From Ignavibacteriales bacterium (GTDB taxonomy: Bacteria > Bacteroidota > Ignavibacteria > Ignavibacteriales > Melioribacteraceae): a DNA stretch of 7,178 nt. Position 1 is the stretch's first letter, and each line of letters begins with the position of its first letter. A model generated the notes under the pieces. It worked only from the letters and a program-made list of their open reading frames with translations, was not told the DNA's origin and did not search any database. Both the position numbers and the translations under genes were made by a program. Shown piece by piece: positions 1 to 7,019 of this stretch. The stretch spans positions 1 through 7,178 of the forward strand of contig JAFGID010000056.1 of the NCBI GenBank assembly GCA_016929735.1, written 5' to 3'.

Positions 1-1
1 A

Positions 2-205
2 AGCGGACAACTTGGTTGTGTAGATTGCAAGAAAAAATGTATTCAGAAAATAAATGAATTTCTTTCACCTATTCGCGAGAAAAGAAACTATTACGAAAAA
101 AACACAAATGAAGTAATTGATATTTTGGTAGATGGAGAGAAGCGAGCAAAAGAAGTTGCAAGACAAACAATGGATGAAGTGCATAATAAAATGAAATTCG
201 GTTGA
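2..205 (+). CDS. trpS: Tryptophan--tRNA ligase, C-terminal fragment (5' end outside window)
   Basis: This is the last 67 codons of a class I aminoacyl-tRNA synthetase, read in frame from base 2 to the TGA at 203-205. The enzyme charges tRNA-Trp with tryptophan in the cytoplasm. The visible part matches the C-terminal tail of bacterial TrpS: a GCVDCKK segment, then INEFLSPIREKR, then a charged helix with GEKRAKEVARQTMDEV, ending KMKFG. The catalytic HIGH and KMSKS motifs lie upstream of the window and cannot be checked. The stop codon is 1 nt before the scpA ATG, so the two genes are very likely co-transcribed. Identification rests on family resemblance of the tail only, but that tail is distinctive. 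Confidence 0.9.
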   Translation, partial: SGQLGCVDCKKKCIQKINEFLSPIREKRNYYEKNTNEVIDILVDGEKRAKEVARQTMDEVHNKMKFG

Positions 206-206
206 T

Positions 207-926
207 ATGTATAAAATTAAGTTACAACAATTCGAAGGTCCTTTAGATTTACTTCTGTTCTTTATAAGAAGACATGAAATTGATATTTATGATATACCTA
301 TTGCGATGATAACAAAAGAATTTCTTGAATATGTTCAACTGATGAAGCAATTGGATTTGACTGTTGCGAGTGATTTTATTCTTATGGCTGCAACGCTTAT
401 GCAGATAAAAGTAAGAATGCTGCTGCCAAGGGAAATTGATGAAAAAGGAGAAGAAGTTGACCCACGGGCTGACCTTGTTGCAGCTCTGCTCGAATATAGA
501 AAATATAAAGAAATGGCTGAAGAGTTGTCATATTTTGAATCTGAACAAAGAAAAAGAAATTTTCGTGGCAATTTTGATTCTGATTATAAAGATGAAAGTG
601 TTGACTTAAAAACGTTAATGAAAAATGTAACAATTTATGATTTGATGAGATGTTTCAAAGCAGCTTTAGATAAACTCCCTCCGATAGCGGTTCATCAGAT
701 TAAGAAAGTAAATATAACGATTGAAGAACAAATGGAATTTATTTTTGATAAATTGAACAAAAAAGATGAATTGCATTTTCTTGAGATTGTCGAAGAGATG
801 AAAGAGAAAATTAGGATTATTGTTACAATAATAGCTCTCCTTGAATTAATCAAAATGGGCAGAATCGGATTGAAAGAATCCGAAAGATTTAATGACTTTT
901 TAATTTACAGTACAAACAATGGATGA
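207..926 (+). CDS. scpA: Segregation and condensation protein A (kleisin subunit of SMC-ScpAB)
   Basis: The 239-residue product has the usual ScpA length. Near the N-terminus it has FEGPLDLLLFFIRRHEIDIY (about residues 9-28), the hallmark of the ScpA N-terminal domain, which in known homologues binds the SMC coiled-coil neck. Next come ASDFILMAATLMQIKVRMLLP (about 54-74) and a charged linker (75-165) that in the family contacts ScpB. The C-terminal winged helix (about 165-225) contains IALLELIKMGRI and in the family binds the SMC head. With ScpB and SMC the protein forms the bacterial condensin; no smc gene is present here, which is normal. The ATG at 207 sits 1 nt after the trpS stop. No Shine-Dalgarno is visible, so translational coupling is likely. 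The end overlaps scpB by 8 nt. Confidence 0.96.
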   Translation: MYKIKLQQFEGPLDLLLFFIRRHEIDIYDIPIAMITKEFLEYVQLMKQLDLTVASDFILMAATLMQIKVRMLLPREIDEKGEEVDPRADLVAALLEYRKYKEMAEELSYFESEQRKRNFRGNFDSDYKDESVDLKTLMKNVTIYDLMRCFKAALDKLPPIAVHQIKKVNITIEEQMEFIFDKLNKKDELHFLEIVEEMKEKIRIIVTIIALLELIKMGRIGLKESERFNDFLIYSTNNG

Positions 927-1563
927 GATTTACAAATCAATTATTGAAGCACTAATTTTTTCTAGCGACGAACCATTACCCGCATCTGAAATAATTAATG
1001 CAATTACCGATATTGACGGTGACGATATTAAAATATCAAAAAATGATATTGATAAAGCAGTTGATAATTTGAATAAACTATATGAGAGAAAGAAATTAAG
1101 TTTTCGAATAGTGAGCATTGCAAATGGATATTCATTTGCAACTCAATCTGAATATGCGAAGTATGTTGGATTTCTATCAACGGAAAAAAGTAAAAGAAGA
1201 TTAAGTCCAGCAGCATTAGAGACTATTTCCATAATTGCTTACAAGCAGCCGATAACCAAACCGGAGATTGAAGCTATTCGTGGTGTAAATTCTGATTTTG
1301 TTATTAACACTTTACTCGAAAGAAAAATAATTGATATTAAAGGAAGAGCCGACACTGTCGGAAGACCTTTACTTTATGTTACGAATGATGAATTTTTGAA
1401 GTATTTCGGCTTAAATAAAATTTCTGATTTACCAAAACCGCGTGAGATTGATGAAATAATGAAAGACGAAGATTTCATCGAACAAAAAAGAAAAATAATG
1501 ATGAATGAAGTTGAAGAAATGTTAGAGGAAACAACTACGGAAAAAAGCAACGATGAGACTTAA
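919..1563 (+). CDS. scpB: Segregation and condensation protein B
   Basis: The 214-residue product is a full-length ScpB, the dimeric winged-helix partner of ScpA in the SMC condensin. The N-terminal winged helix spans about residues 1-85 (IIEALIFSSDEPLPASEI). The second domain carries the family signature from about 95 to 172: LSPAALETISIIAYKQPITK, then EIEAIRGVNSDFVINTLLER, then GRADTVGRPLLYVT, FLKYFGL and ISDLP. The last 40 or so residues are highly charged and rich in Glu and Lys, and are probably disordered, as ScpB tails often are. The ATG at 919 lies inside the end of scpA (8-nt overlap) with no clear Shine-Dalgarno, and the stop overlaps the next gene by 11 nt. This fits translational coupling that keeps the subunits in proportion. 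Confidence 0.96.
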   Translation: MDEIYKSIIEALIFSSDEPLPASEIINAITDIDGDDIKISKNDIDKAVDNLNKLYERKKLSFRIVSIANGYSFATQSEYAKYVGFLSTEKSKRRLSPAALETISIIAYKQPITKPEIEAIRGVNSDFVINTLLERKIIDIKGRADTVGRPLLYVTNDEFLKYFGLNKISDLPKPREIDEIMKDEDFIEQKRKIMMNEVEEMLEETTTEKSNDET

Positions 1564-2263
1564 TAAATATCTTGCTGAATGTGATGTTGCTTCTAGAAGA
1601 AAAGCAGAAGAACTTATTTCAGAAGGGAGAATCTCGGTTAATGGGAAAGTAATTCGTGAGTTGGTTTTTTTTGTAAATGAATCAAAAGATACAGTAAGAG
1701 TTGATAATAGAAAACTCAAAATAAAAGAAAAAGAATATTATTTGCTTTATAAACCGAAAGGCGTAATTACAACTACAAACGATGACAAAGGTAGAATAAC
1801 GGTAATTAATTTAATCAATACTAAGAGCGTGATTTTTCCTGTTGGCAGGTTAGATTACAATACCACAGGAATTTTATTATTAACCAATGATGGCGATTTT
1901 GCAAATTATTTATTGCATCCAACGAATAAATTTCAGAGGGAATACATAGCTAAATTGGATAAACCTTTGAAATTGGCAGATATGAATAAATTATTACAGG
2001 GAATTTATATAGATAAAAGAAAGAGTAAATTTATTGATATAAAAATTAAATCAAAAGAATACCCAAAGCGTGTGAATGTCATAACAGAAGAGGGTAGAAA
2101 TCACTTTGTGAAAGTAATGTTTTCAAAAGTTGGTTATCGCGTAAATGAATTGAAACGAATACGATTTGGAATTTTTACACTTGGAAAATTAATTCCCGGT
2201 CAGTATCGTAAATTGACAAACGAAGAAATTATTTCTATCAAAAATCTTTATGAGAAAAATTAA
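1553..2263 (+). CDS. rluB: RsuA/RluB-family rRNA pseudouridine synthase
   Basis: This 236-residue enzyme should convert a specific rRNA uridine to pseudouridine. An S4 RNA-binding domain starts at once (MRLNKYLAECDVASRRKAEE, residues 1-20, through GRISVNGKVI), which supports the ATG at 1553. The catalytic domain begins with YLLYKPKG (63-70) and contains VGRLDYNTTGILLLTNDGDF, where D101 is the expected catalytic aspartate. REYIAKLD supplies the conserved tyrosine (Y131). The third conserved block reads EGRNHFVKVMF (180-190) instead of the usual EGRNRQVRRMF. Position directly after scpB favours RluB (23S rRNA, near U2605 in E. coli numbering) over RsuA, RluE or RluF, but sequence alone does not fix the target. 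It lacks the long C-terminal extension of E. coli RluB. It overlaps scpB by 11 nt and the next gene by 14 nt. Confidence 0.88.
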   Translation: MRLNKYLAECDVASRRKAEELISEGRISVNGKVIRELVFFVNESKDTVRVDNRKLKIKEKEYYLLYKPKGVITTTNDDKGRITVINLINTKSVIFPVGRLDYNTTGILLLTNDGDFANYLLHPTNKFQREYIAKLDKPLKLADMNKLLQGIYIDKRKSKFIDIKIKSKEYPKRVNVITEEGRNHFVKVMFSKVGYRVNELKRIRFGIFTLGKLIPGQYRKLTNEEIISIKNLYEKN

Positions 2264-3758
2264 ATTTCAAATTTTATTACTGTTAGTACCTTTTTTGTTT
2301 ATTCTTGCACAAGAAAAAGATACTACAAAATTAACAGAAAAGAAGGTTGAGTATTTGGATATTAATAAATTGCGTAAGCAATTAGATTTTACTTTTTCTG
2401 ACCCTAATTTTTCGGACGCATTTTTTGGCGTACTTGTTCAATCACTCGAAACAGGTGAAATTATTTACGATATTAACATACATAAATTATTTATTCCAGC
2501 ATCAAATATAAAATTGTTTACAACGGCCTCTGCTTTATTGTTACTCGGGTCTGATTATTCGTATCAGACAGATATTTTTTATGATGGTTATATAATGAAC
2601 AATACTCTAATTGGTGATGTAATCGTTAGAGGGAGTGGTGACCCGACACTATCCGACAGATTTTATAGAGGTAGCATAACAAAAATTTTCGAAGATTGGG
2701 CAGATTCGCTTATTAAATATGGAATAAACAATATTGACGGAAATATTATTGGTGATGATAATTGTTTTGATGATGTTGGCTATGGAAAAGGATGGGTATT
2801 TGAATACGAAAATAGTTGGTATTCTGCACCATCTGGTGCTTTATGTTTTAATGATAATACAATCAGAGTGGTAATAAAACCAACAGTCATTAATACACCT
2901 GCAATATTTACAATTGAACCAATTGCTGATTATTTACCAATTATTAACAAGGTAATTACAGTCGATTCAAAAGCAGAAGAAAAAATACAGATATACAGAG
3001 ATAGAATTAGTAATATCGTTACAATTTATGGAACGGTAAGAGAGAATACAGATTCTCTCGTTGAACATATTCCCATTATGAATCCCACAAATTTTTTTGT
3101 TAGTGTATTAAAAAATGTTTTTGAAAAAAAAGGAATATATATTTCAGGTTATGCAAATGATATTGATTTTGAAGATAAAATTTATAGTTACGATGAAATG
3201 GTTTTGCTCTTTTCGCATTTGTCTAATCCATTAAAAGAAATAATTTCGGAGACAAATAAAAACAGCAATAATTTTTATTCTGAACAAATATTAAGAACTC
3301 TGGGATGGGAAATTCATAATTTTGGTTCATTAGAAAATGGAATTAAAGCATGTGAGTATGTATTTGAAATAATGGCTATCAACCCTGAAAATTTATATTT
3401 TACCGATGGTTCGGGACTATCGAGATTAAATTTAGTTACTCCCCGGCAAATTGTAACATTGCTTAGTTTTATGTATAAGAGTGATGAATTTAAATCATTT
3501 TATGAATCTTTACCGATAGCTGGTTTTGATGGTGGACTCGCCTACAGGATGAAGGGAACAAGAGCAGAAAAGAATGTCCGAGCAAAGCCGGGATATCTGA
3601 CAGGCGTTGTTGCTTTGTCGGGATATTTAAATACTGCTAATGGCGAACCACTCGTTTTTTCAATTATAATAAATAATTATCTTTTACCTGCTGTATTCGC
3701 TAATTATATTCAGGATGCAGTTTGTATGAGTTTAGCAAATTTATATAGAACACATTAA
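2250..3758 (+). CDS. dacB: D-alanyl-D-alanine carboxypeptidase/endopeptidase, PBP4 type (peptidase S13)
   Basis: This is a 502-residue secreted class C penicillin-binding protein that trims or cleaves D-Ala cross-links in peptidoglycan. A signal peptide is clear: KIK, then a hydrophobic core to A20, with likely cleavage before Q21, so the protein acts in the periplasm. Family motifs appear in order: IPASNIKLFTTASALLLLG with the SxxK pair S85/K88; VRGSGDPTL (126-134), typical of S13; SNNFYSEQILRTLG with the SxN motif at S339-N341; and TDGSGLSRLNLVTP (385-398). The third active-site motif, normally KTG, reads KPG at 446-448, within RAKPGYLTGVVALSGYL. The rest of the catalytic framework looks intact, so activity is plausible but unproven. 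The start overlaps the preceding gene by 14 nt with no visible Shine-Dalgarno. Length is in the normal S13 range. Confidence 0.92.
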   Translation: MRKIKFQILLLLVPFLFILAQEKDTTKLTEKKVEYLDINKLRKQLDFTFSDPNFSDAFFGVLVQSLETGEIIYDINIHKLFIPASNIKLFTTASALLLLGSDYSYQTDIFYDGYIMNNTLIGDVIVRGSGDPTLSDRFYRGSITKIFEDWADSLIKYGINNIDGNIIGDDNCFDDVGYGKGWVFEYENSWYSAPSGALCFNDNTIRVVIKPTVINTPAIFTIEPIADYLPIINKVITVDSKAEEKIQIYRDRISNIVTIYGTVRENTDSLVEHIPIMNPTNFFVSVLKNVFEKKGIYISGYANDIDFEDKIYSYDEMVLLFSHLSNPLKEIISETNKNSNNFYSEQILRTLGWEIHNFGSLENGIKACEYVFEIMAINPENLYFTDGSGLSRLNLVTPRQIVTLLSFMYKSDEFKSFYESLPIAGFDGGLAYRMKGTRAEKNVRAKPGYLTGVVALSGYLNTANGEPLVFSIIINNYLLPAVFANYIQDAVCMSLANLYRTH

Positions 3759-3763
3759 GGAGG
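3757..3763 (+). promoter_or_regulatory. Strong Shine-Dalgarno site for lysS
   Basis: AAGGAGG is a near-perfect anti-16S complement. It begins inside the TAA stop codon of dacB (3756-3758) and ends 4 nt before the TTG at 3768. It is the only clear Shine-Dalgarno sequence in the window. It decides the lysS start, because TTG would otherwise be a weak choice. Confidence 0.85.
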
Positions 3764-3767
3764 AAAT

Positions 3768-5276
3768 TTGGAGCAAGAATTAAAAATTGATGATATTAAC
3801 GATTTAATTCAGAGAAGAATTGAAGAACTGAATGAATTACAGAAAATGAAAATCACACCATATCAATATAGTTTTGATGTTAATGCTTTTTCATCGGACA
3901 TAAAAAATGATTTTGAAAAGTTTGAAGGTAAGAATGTCAAAATTGCCGGAAGAATAATGGCTTTACGTAGAATGGGAAAAGCATCCTTCGCTCATATTCA
4001 GGATATTAAAGGAAGAATTCAGTTCTATCTGAAACAGGATGAAATTGGAGAAGAAAATTATAAAATATTTAAACTTTCTGATATTGGTGATATAGTTGGT
4101 GTTTGTGGGAAGGTATTTAAAACTAAAACAGGTGAGATTTCTGTCCATTCAGATTCATATACTCTGCTTGCAAAGTCTATTCGCCCAATCCCTATTGCAA
4201 AAGAAGTTGTTGACGAAAACGGCAATAAAACAATATTCGATCAATTTGTTGACAAGGAGTTGAGATATCGTCAGAGATATGTTGATTTGATTGTTAATCC
4301 TGAAATAAAGGATATCTTTATTAAAAGGTCGAAAATAATTACTGAACTACGAAGTTTTTTGAATTCAAAAAATTATCTTGAGGCTGAAACCCCAGTCCTC
4401 CAACCGATTTATGGTGGTGCTGCTGCAAGACCATTTGTAACTCATCACAATACTCTCGATATGACTTTATATTTAAGAATTGCTGATGAACTTTATTTAA
4501 AGAGATTAATTGTCGGTGGTTTTGATGGAGTATATGAAATATCAAAAGACTTCAGAAATGAAGGTATTGACAGAACTCATAATCCTGAATTTACAATGCT
4601 TGAGTTATATGTTGCATACAGAGATTATTTCTGGATGATGGAATTAGTTGAAGAAATGATAAATAATATATGCATTAAAGTATTTGGAACAACAGAATTT
4701 GAAATTGAAGGAAAGAAAATCAATTTCAAAGCACCTTGGCAAAGAATATCAATGACTGATGAAATTCAAAAAATAACTGGTTTGGATGTTCTAAAAGCAA
4801 ATGAAAATGAGATTATAAAAATTTTAAAAAGTAAAAATGTTGAATTAACTGGAAAAGAAAATAAAGGCAAGTTGATTGATTTACTTTTTGAAGCAACCAT
4901 ACAACCTAACTTGATCCAACCAACTTTTATAATTGATTATCCATTGGAGATTTCACCACTTGCTAAAAAACACAGGAAAAAAGAGGGATTGGTTGAGAGA
5001 TTTGAAGGTTTTGTAATGGGGCGTGAGATTTGTAATGCATTCAGCGAATTGAATGACCCAATTGACCAACGTTCAAGATTCGAAGAACAAAAAAAATTAG
5101 GTGACGAAGGTGACGAGGAAGCACACCAGATTGATGATGATTTTGTTAGAGCATTGGAATATGGTATGCCTCCAACTGCTGGGTTGGGACTTGGCATAGA
5201 TAGGTTCGTTATGTTACTTACAAATCAACCATCAATTAGAGATGTTATCTTTTTCCCACAAATGAGAAATTTATAA
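3768..5276 (+). CDS. lysS: Lysine--tRNA ligase, class II
   Basis: The 502-residue product has the normal bacterial LysS length and charges tRNA-Lys in the cytoplasm. An N-terminal OB-fold anticodon-binding domain spans about residues 55-140 (VKIAGRIMALRRMGKASFAH). The catalytic core follows. Motif 1 lies around 185-212 (EAETPVLQPIYGGAAARPF just after it), motif 2 is FRNEGIDRTHNPEFTMLELY (262-281), and motif 3 is GLGLGIDRFVMLLTNQ (472-487) leading into IRDVIFFPQMR. The lysine-pocket region with FVMGREICNAFSELNDP is intact. The DRTHNPEFT and FFPQMR variants resemble Bacteroidota-type enzymes. The start is TTG, supported by the strong AAGGAGG just upstream and by the normal N-terminal length. 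It ends in tandem stops (TAA TAA). It lies 9 nt after dacB. Confidence 0.97.
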   Translation: MEQELKIDDINDLIQRRIEELNELQKMKITPYQYSFDVNAFSSDIKNDFEKFEGKNVKIAGRIMALRRMGKASFAHIQDIKGRIQFYLKQDEIGEENYKIFKLSDIGDIVGVCGKVFKTKTGEISVHSDSYTLLAKSIRPIPIAKEVVDENGNKTIFDQFVDKELRYRQRYVDLIVNPEIKDIFIKRSKIITELRSFLNSKNYLEAETPVLQPIYGGAAARPFVTHHNTLDMTLYLRIADELYLKRLIVGGFDGVYEISKDFRNEGIDRTHNPEFTMLELYVAYRDYFWMMELVEEMINNICIKVFGTTEFEIEGKKINFKAPWQRISMTDEIQKITGLDVLKANENEIIKILKSKNVELTGKENKGKLIDLLFEATIQPNLIQPTFIIDYPLEISPLAKKHRKKEGLVERFEGFVMGREICNAFSELNDPIDQRSRFEEQKKLGDEGDEEAHQIDDDFVRALEYGMPPTAGLGLGIDRFVMLLTNQPSIRDVIFFPQMRNL

Positions 5277-5300
5277 TAAATTATATTTTTGTTTATCATC

Positions 5301-6248
5301 TTGAAAATTTATAAATACATATTAATATTTTTCTTGTTGAATTATCTTTCATTTGCACAATCAGATGTTTCCTTACAATTTGAAGATACATTGAGAAATA
5401 TTGGATTTGATAGTAAATTGAATGTCAAGCAGGTAATCGAATTACAGAAAGAGATACAAAAAAAAGATTTGTTAAATAATGATATTAATTATTGGACATT
5501 AGCTGGTTTAGGAGGTGTTACAGCCGGAGTGTGGTATGGTGTTCATCAATATTATGCAAATGCATGGTGGGAGGAGCAGGATAACAAATTTAGAGTAATT
5601 AATGATTGGGAATATGCACTTTCAATTGATAAGCTCGGACATTTTTATGGTGCGACTTTAATCGGTCATTTATTTTCTGCTGGATTTGAAGCTGCGAATT
5701 TTCCAATGGAAGCTTCTACTATTTATGGTGCTTTAGCTTCACTGGCATTTCAACTTTATGTAGAAATTCAAGATGGATTCGGACCACAATGGGGTTTTAG
5801 TCCCGGCGACGCAGCCGCAGATATTCTCGGTTCTGCTTATTTAGTAGGGCAGTATTATATTCCATACTTAAAACATTTTCAACCGAGATTTAGTTATCTT
5901 CCTTCAGAAGAATTTAAGAGTGGAGAAAAACCTGATATGAATATCGTTAATGATTATCAAGGACAGAAACTCTGGTTAGGCCTTAGAATGAAAGAATTAT
6001 TGCCTGAAGCGTTAGCTGAATACTGGCCATCTTTTCTTATGTTATCTCTCGGATATGGGGTAAAAGATCTTGATGGCATTGGTGGTGGAATAAGTGAGTG
6101 GTATATTGCACTCGATTTTGATGCTGAAACCCTTCCATTACAAGGAAAGTTTTGGCAATTTATAAAAAACACATTAAATTATTTCCATTTTCCGATGCCT
6201 GGGATTCGTATATCACCTGACTTTAAGTTTTTTGTTTTTACTTTTTAA
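5301..6248 (+). CDS. DUF2279 family predicted periplasmic/membrane protein
   Basis: The function is unknown. I prefer the TTG at 5301 (315 residues, MKIYKY...) over the in-frame TTG at 5289, because it gives a compact signal peptide (KIYKYILIFFLLNYLSFAQ, likely cleaved before Q). The mature protein has weakly hydrophobic segments. The first is WTLAGLGGVTAGVWYGVHQYY. The second starts at DKLGHFYGATLIGHLFSAGF and is followed by GALASLAFQLYVEIQDGFG. The last is WGFSPGDAAADILGSAYLVG. The DK.GH, EI.DGF and WGFS.GD..AD patterns are those I associate with DUF2279 (the YfiM group). The C-terminal part, with WYIALDFDAETLPLQG and TLNYFHFPMPGIRI, fits the longer FCB-group members. No Shine-Dalgarno is visible. 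It lies 24 nt after lysS and 13 nt before a glycosyltransferase, suggesting a cell-envelope role by context only. Confidence 0.75.
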   Translation: MKIYKYILIFFLLNYLSFAQSDVSLQFEDTLRNIGFDSKLNVKQVIELQKEIQKKDLLNNDINYWTLAGLGGVTAGVWYGVHQYYANAWWEEQDNKFRVINDWEYALSIDKLGHFYGATLIGHLFSAGFEAANFPMEASTIYGALASLAFQLYVEIQDGFGPQWGFSPGDAAADILGSAYLVGQYYIPYLKHFQPRFSYLPSEEFKSGEKPDMNIVNDYQGQKLWLGLRMKELLPEALAEYWPSFLMLSLGYGVKDLDGIGGGISEWYIALDFDAETLPLQGKFWQFIKNTLNYFHFPMPGIRISPDFKFFVFTF

Positions 6249-6261
6249 TTTAGGTTTTATT

Positions 6262-6990
6262 TTGAAATACAGCATAATTATACCGACACTAAATGAAGAA
6301 AAATTATTAGGAAATTTATTGCAGAATATTTGCTGTGATGGAGTGCGTGAAAAATATGATTATGAAGTTATTGTTTCAGATGGTGGTAGTAAAGATAAGA
6401 CAATTGAAATAGCAAAACATTATGCTGATAAAGTCGTAACAGAAATTAATGGTAAAAAACAAAACATTGCTATTGGTAGAAATAAAGGAGCTGAGCAAGC
6501 AAAAGGAGATGTATTAATTTTTCTTAATGGTGATATTGAAATACCGAATTTACAAAAATTCTTCAACTATATTGACAAAAAGTTTTATAAGAGTAGATAT
6601 GCTGCAATGACTTGTAGAGTAATGATATTTCCTAGCGAAGCAAAATTTGTGGATAAGTTGTTCTTGACATTTTACAACTTCTATTTCAGAATGTTAAATG
6701 TTTTTGGAGTAGGTATGGGGCGTGGTGAATGCCATATTGTCAAAAGAGAAATATTCGACAAATTAAATGGATATAACGAAAAATTAGCTGCTGGCGAAGA
6801 TTTTGAATTATTCAAGAAAATTAAACGAATAGGTAAAATACATTTTGCCAATAAATTAACAATCTTCGAATCTCCACGAAGGTATCGAAAACTTGGACAT
6901 TGGAAAATATTCTATTTATGGTTTGCTAATGGAGTTTATGTATTTTTCAAAAAGAAAGCACTTTCTCGAGAGTGGGAACAGATTAGATAA
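6262..6990 (+). CDS. Glycosyltransferase family 2
   Basis: This 242-residue GT-A fold enzyme probably transfers a sugar from a nucleotide donor to an envelope glycan or lipid; donor and acceptor cannot be told. It starts KYSIIIPTLNEEKLLGNLL, the classic GT2 first strand, followed by VIVSDGGSKDKT with the nucleotide-contacting D40. After GRNKGAEQAKGDVLIFLNGD comes the metal-binding site, here NGD (89-91) rather than DAD or DXD. GYNEKLAAGEDFELFKKI supplies the acceptor-side ED pair (E179/D180), and FESPRRYRKLG (202-212) is typical of a small-GT2 subgroup. A hydrophobic stretch near the C-terminus (IFYLWFANGVYVFF) suggests membrane association. I choose the TTG at 6262, because the in-frame TTG at 6232 would add ten hydrophobic residues and overlap the previous gene. 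A weak TAGG lies at 6251-6254. Confidence 0.88.
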   Translation: MKYSIIIPTLNEEKLLGNLLQNICCDGVREKYDYEVIVSDGGSKDKTIEIAKHYADKVVTEINGKKQNIAIGRNKGAEQAKGDVLIFLNGDIEIPNLQKFFNYIDKKFYKSRYAAMTCRVMIFPSEAKFVDKLFLTFYNFYFRMLNVFGVGMGRGECHIVKREIFDKLNGYNEKLAAGEDFELFKKIKRIGKIHFANKLTIFESPRRYRKLGHWKIFYLWFANGVYVFFKKKALSREWEQIR

Positions 6991-7019
6991 TGGTTAATGT
7001 TATAATGCTTAATGGTTAA
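6988..7019 (+). repeat. Short direct repeat (TAATGGTTAA twice) in the intergenic gap
   Basis: The 10-base sequence TAATGGTTAA occurs at 6988-6997, where it begins within the stop codon of the glycosyltransferase gene, and again at 7010-7019, offset by 22 nt. Between the copies lies a perfect TATAAT (7001-7006). The spacing of about two helical turns would suit a protein-binding site or promoter region for the next gene. In sequence this AT-rich, chance is also a fair explanation. No recognisable -35 box is present at the right distance. Confidence 0.4.

Noticed and set aside
335..633. Minus-strand open frames of about 78 codons opposite scpA
   Set aside because: They lie wholly within a well-identified gene, overlap each other in different frames, and give low-complexity, unfamiliar proteins; they are by-products of the sense coding sequence.
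5100..5117. Tandem 9-base repeat (GGTGACGAA / GGTGACGAG) in lysS
   Set aside because: It encodes GDEGDE in an acidic stretch that is also Asp/Glu-rich in other LysS proteins, so coding constraint explains it.
4937..5197. Minus-strand open frame of 86 codons opposite the 3' part of lysS
   Set aside because: It is antisense to the highly conserved motif 3 region of lysS, and its serine/proline-rich product matches no family I know.
5277..5300. Terminator between lysS and the DUF2279 gene
   Set aside because: The gap contains T-runs but no GC-rich inverted repeat ahead of them, so no intrinsic terminator can be called.
5957..6172. Minus-strand open frame of 71 codons opposite the DUF2279 gene
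   Set aside because: No recognisable domain or initiation signal, and the sense strand is convincingly coding.
6232..6261. Longer N-terminus for the glycosyltransferase using TTG at 6232
   Set aside because: It would place ten hydrophobic residues before the usual GT2 N-terminus (KYSIIIPTLNEE) and overlap the previous gene by 17 nt; the TTG at 6262 fits the family better.
7001..7006. TATAAT as a proven promoter -10 box
   Set aside because: The hexamer is perfect, but no -35-like sequence is found about 17 nt upstream (ACAGAT there) and the region is very AT-rich, so chance cannot be excluded; it is recorded only as part of the repeat region.
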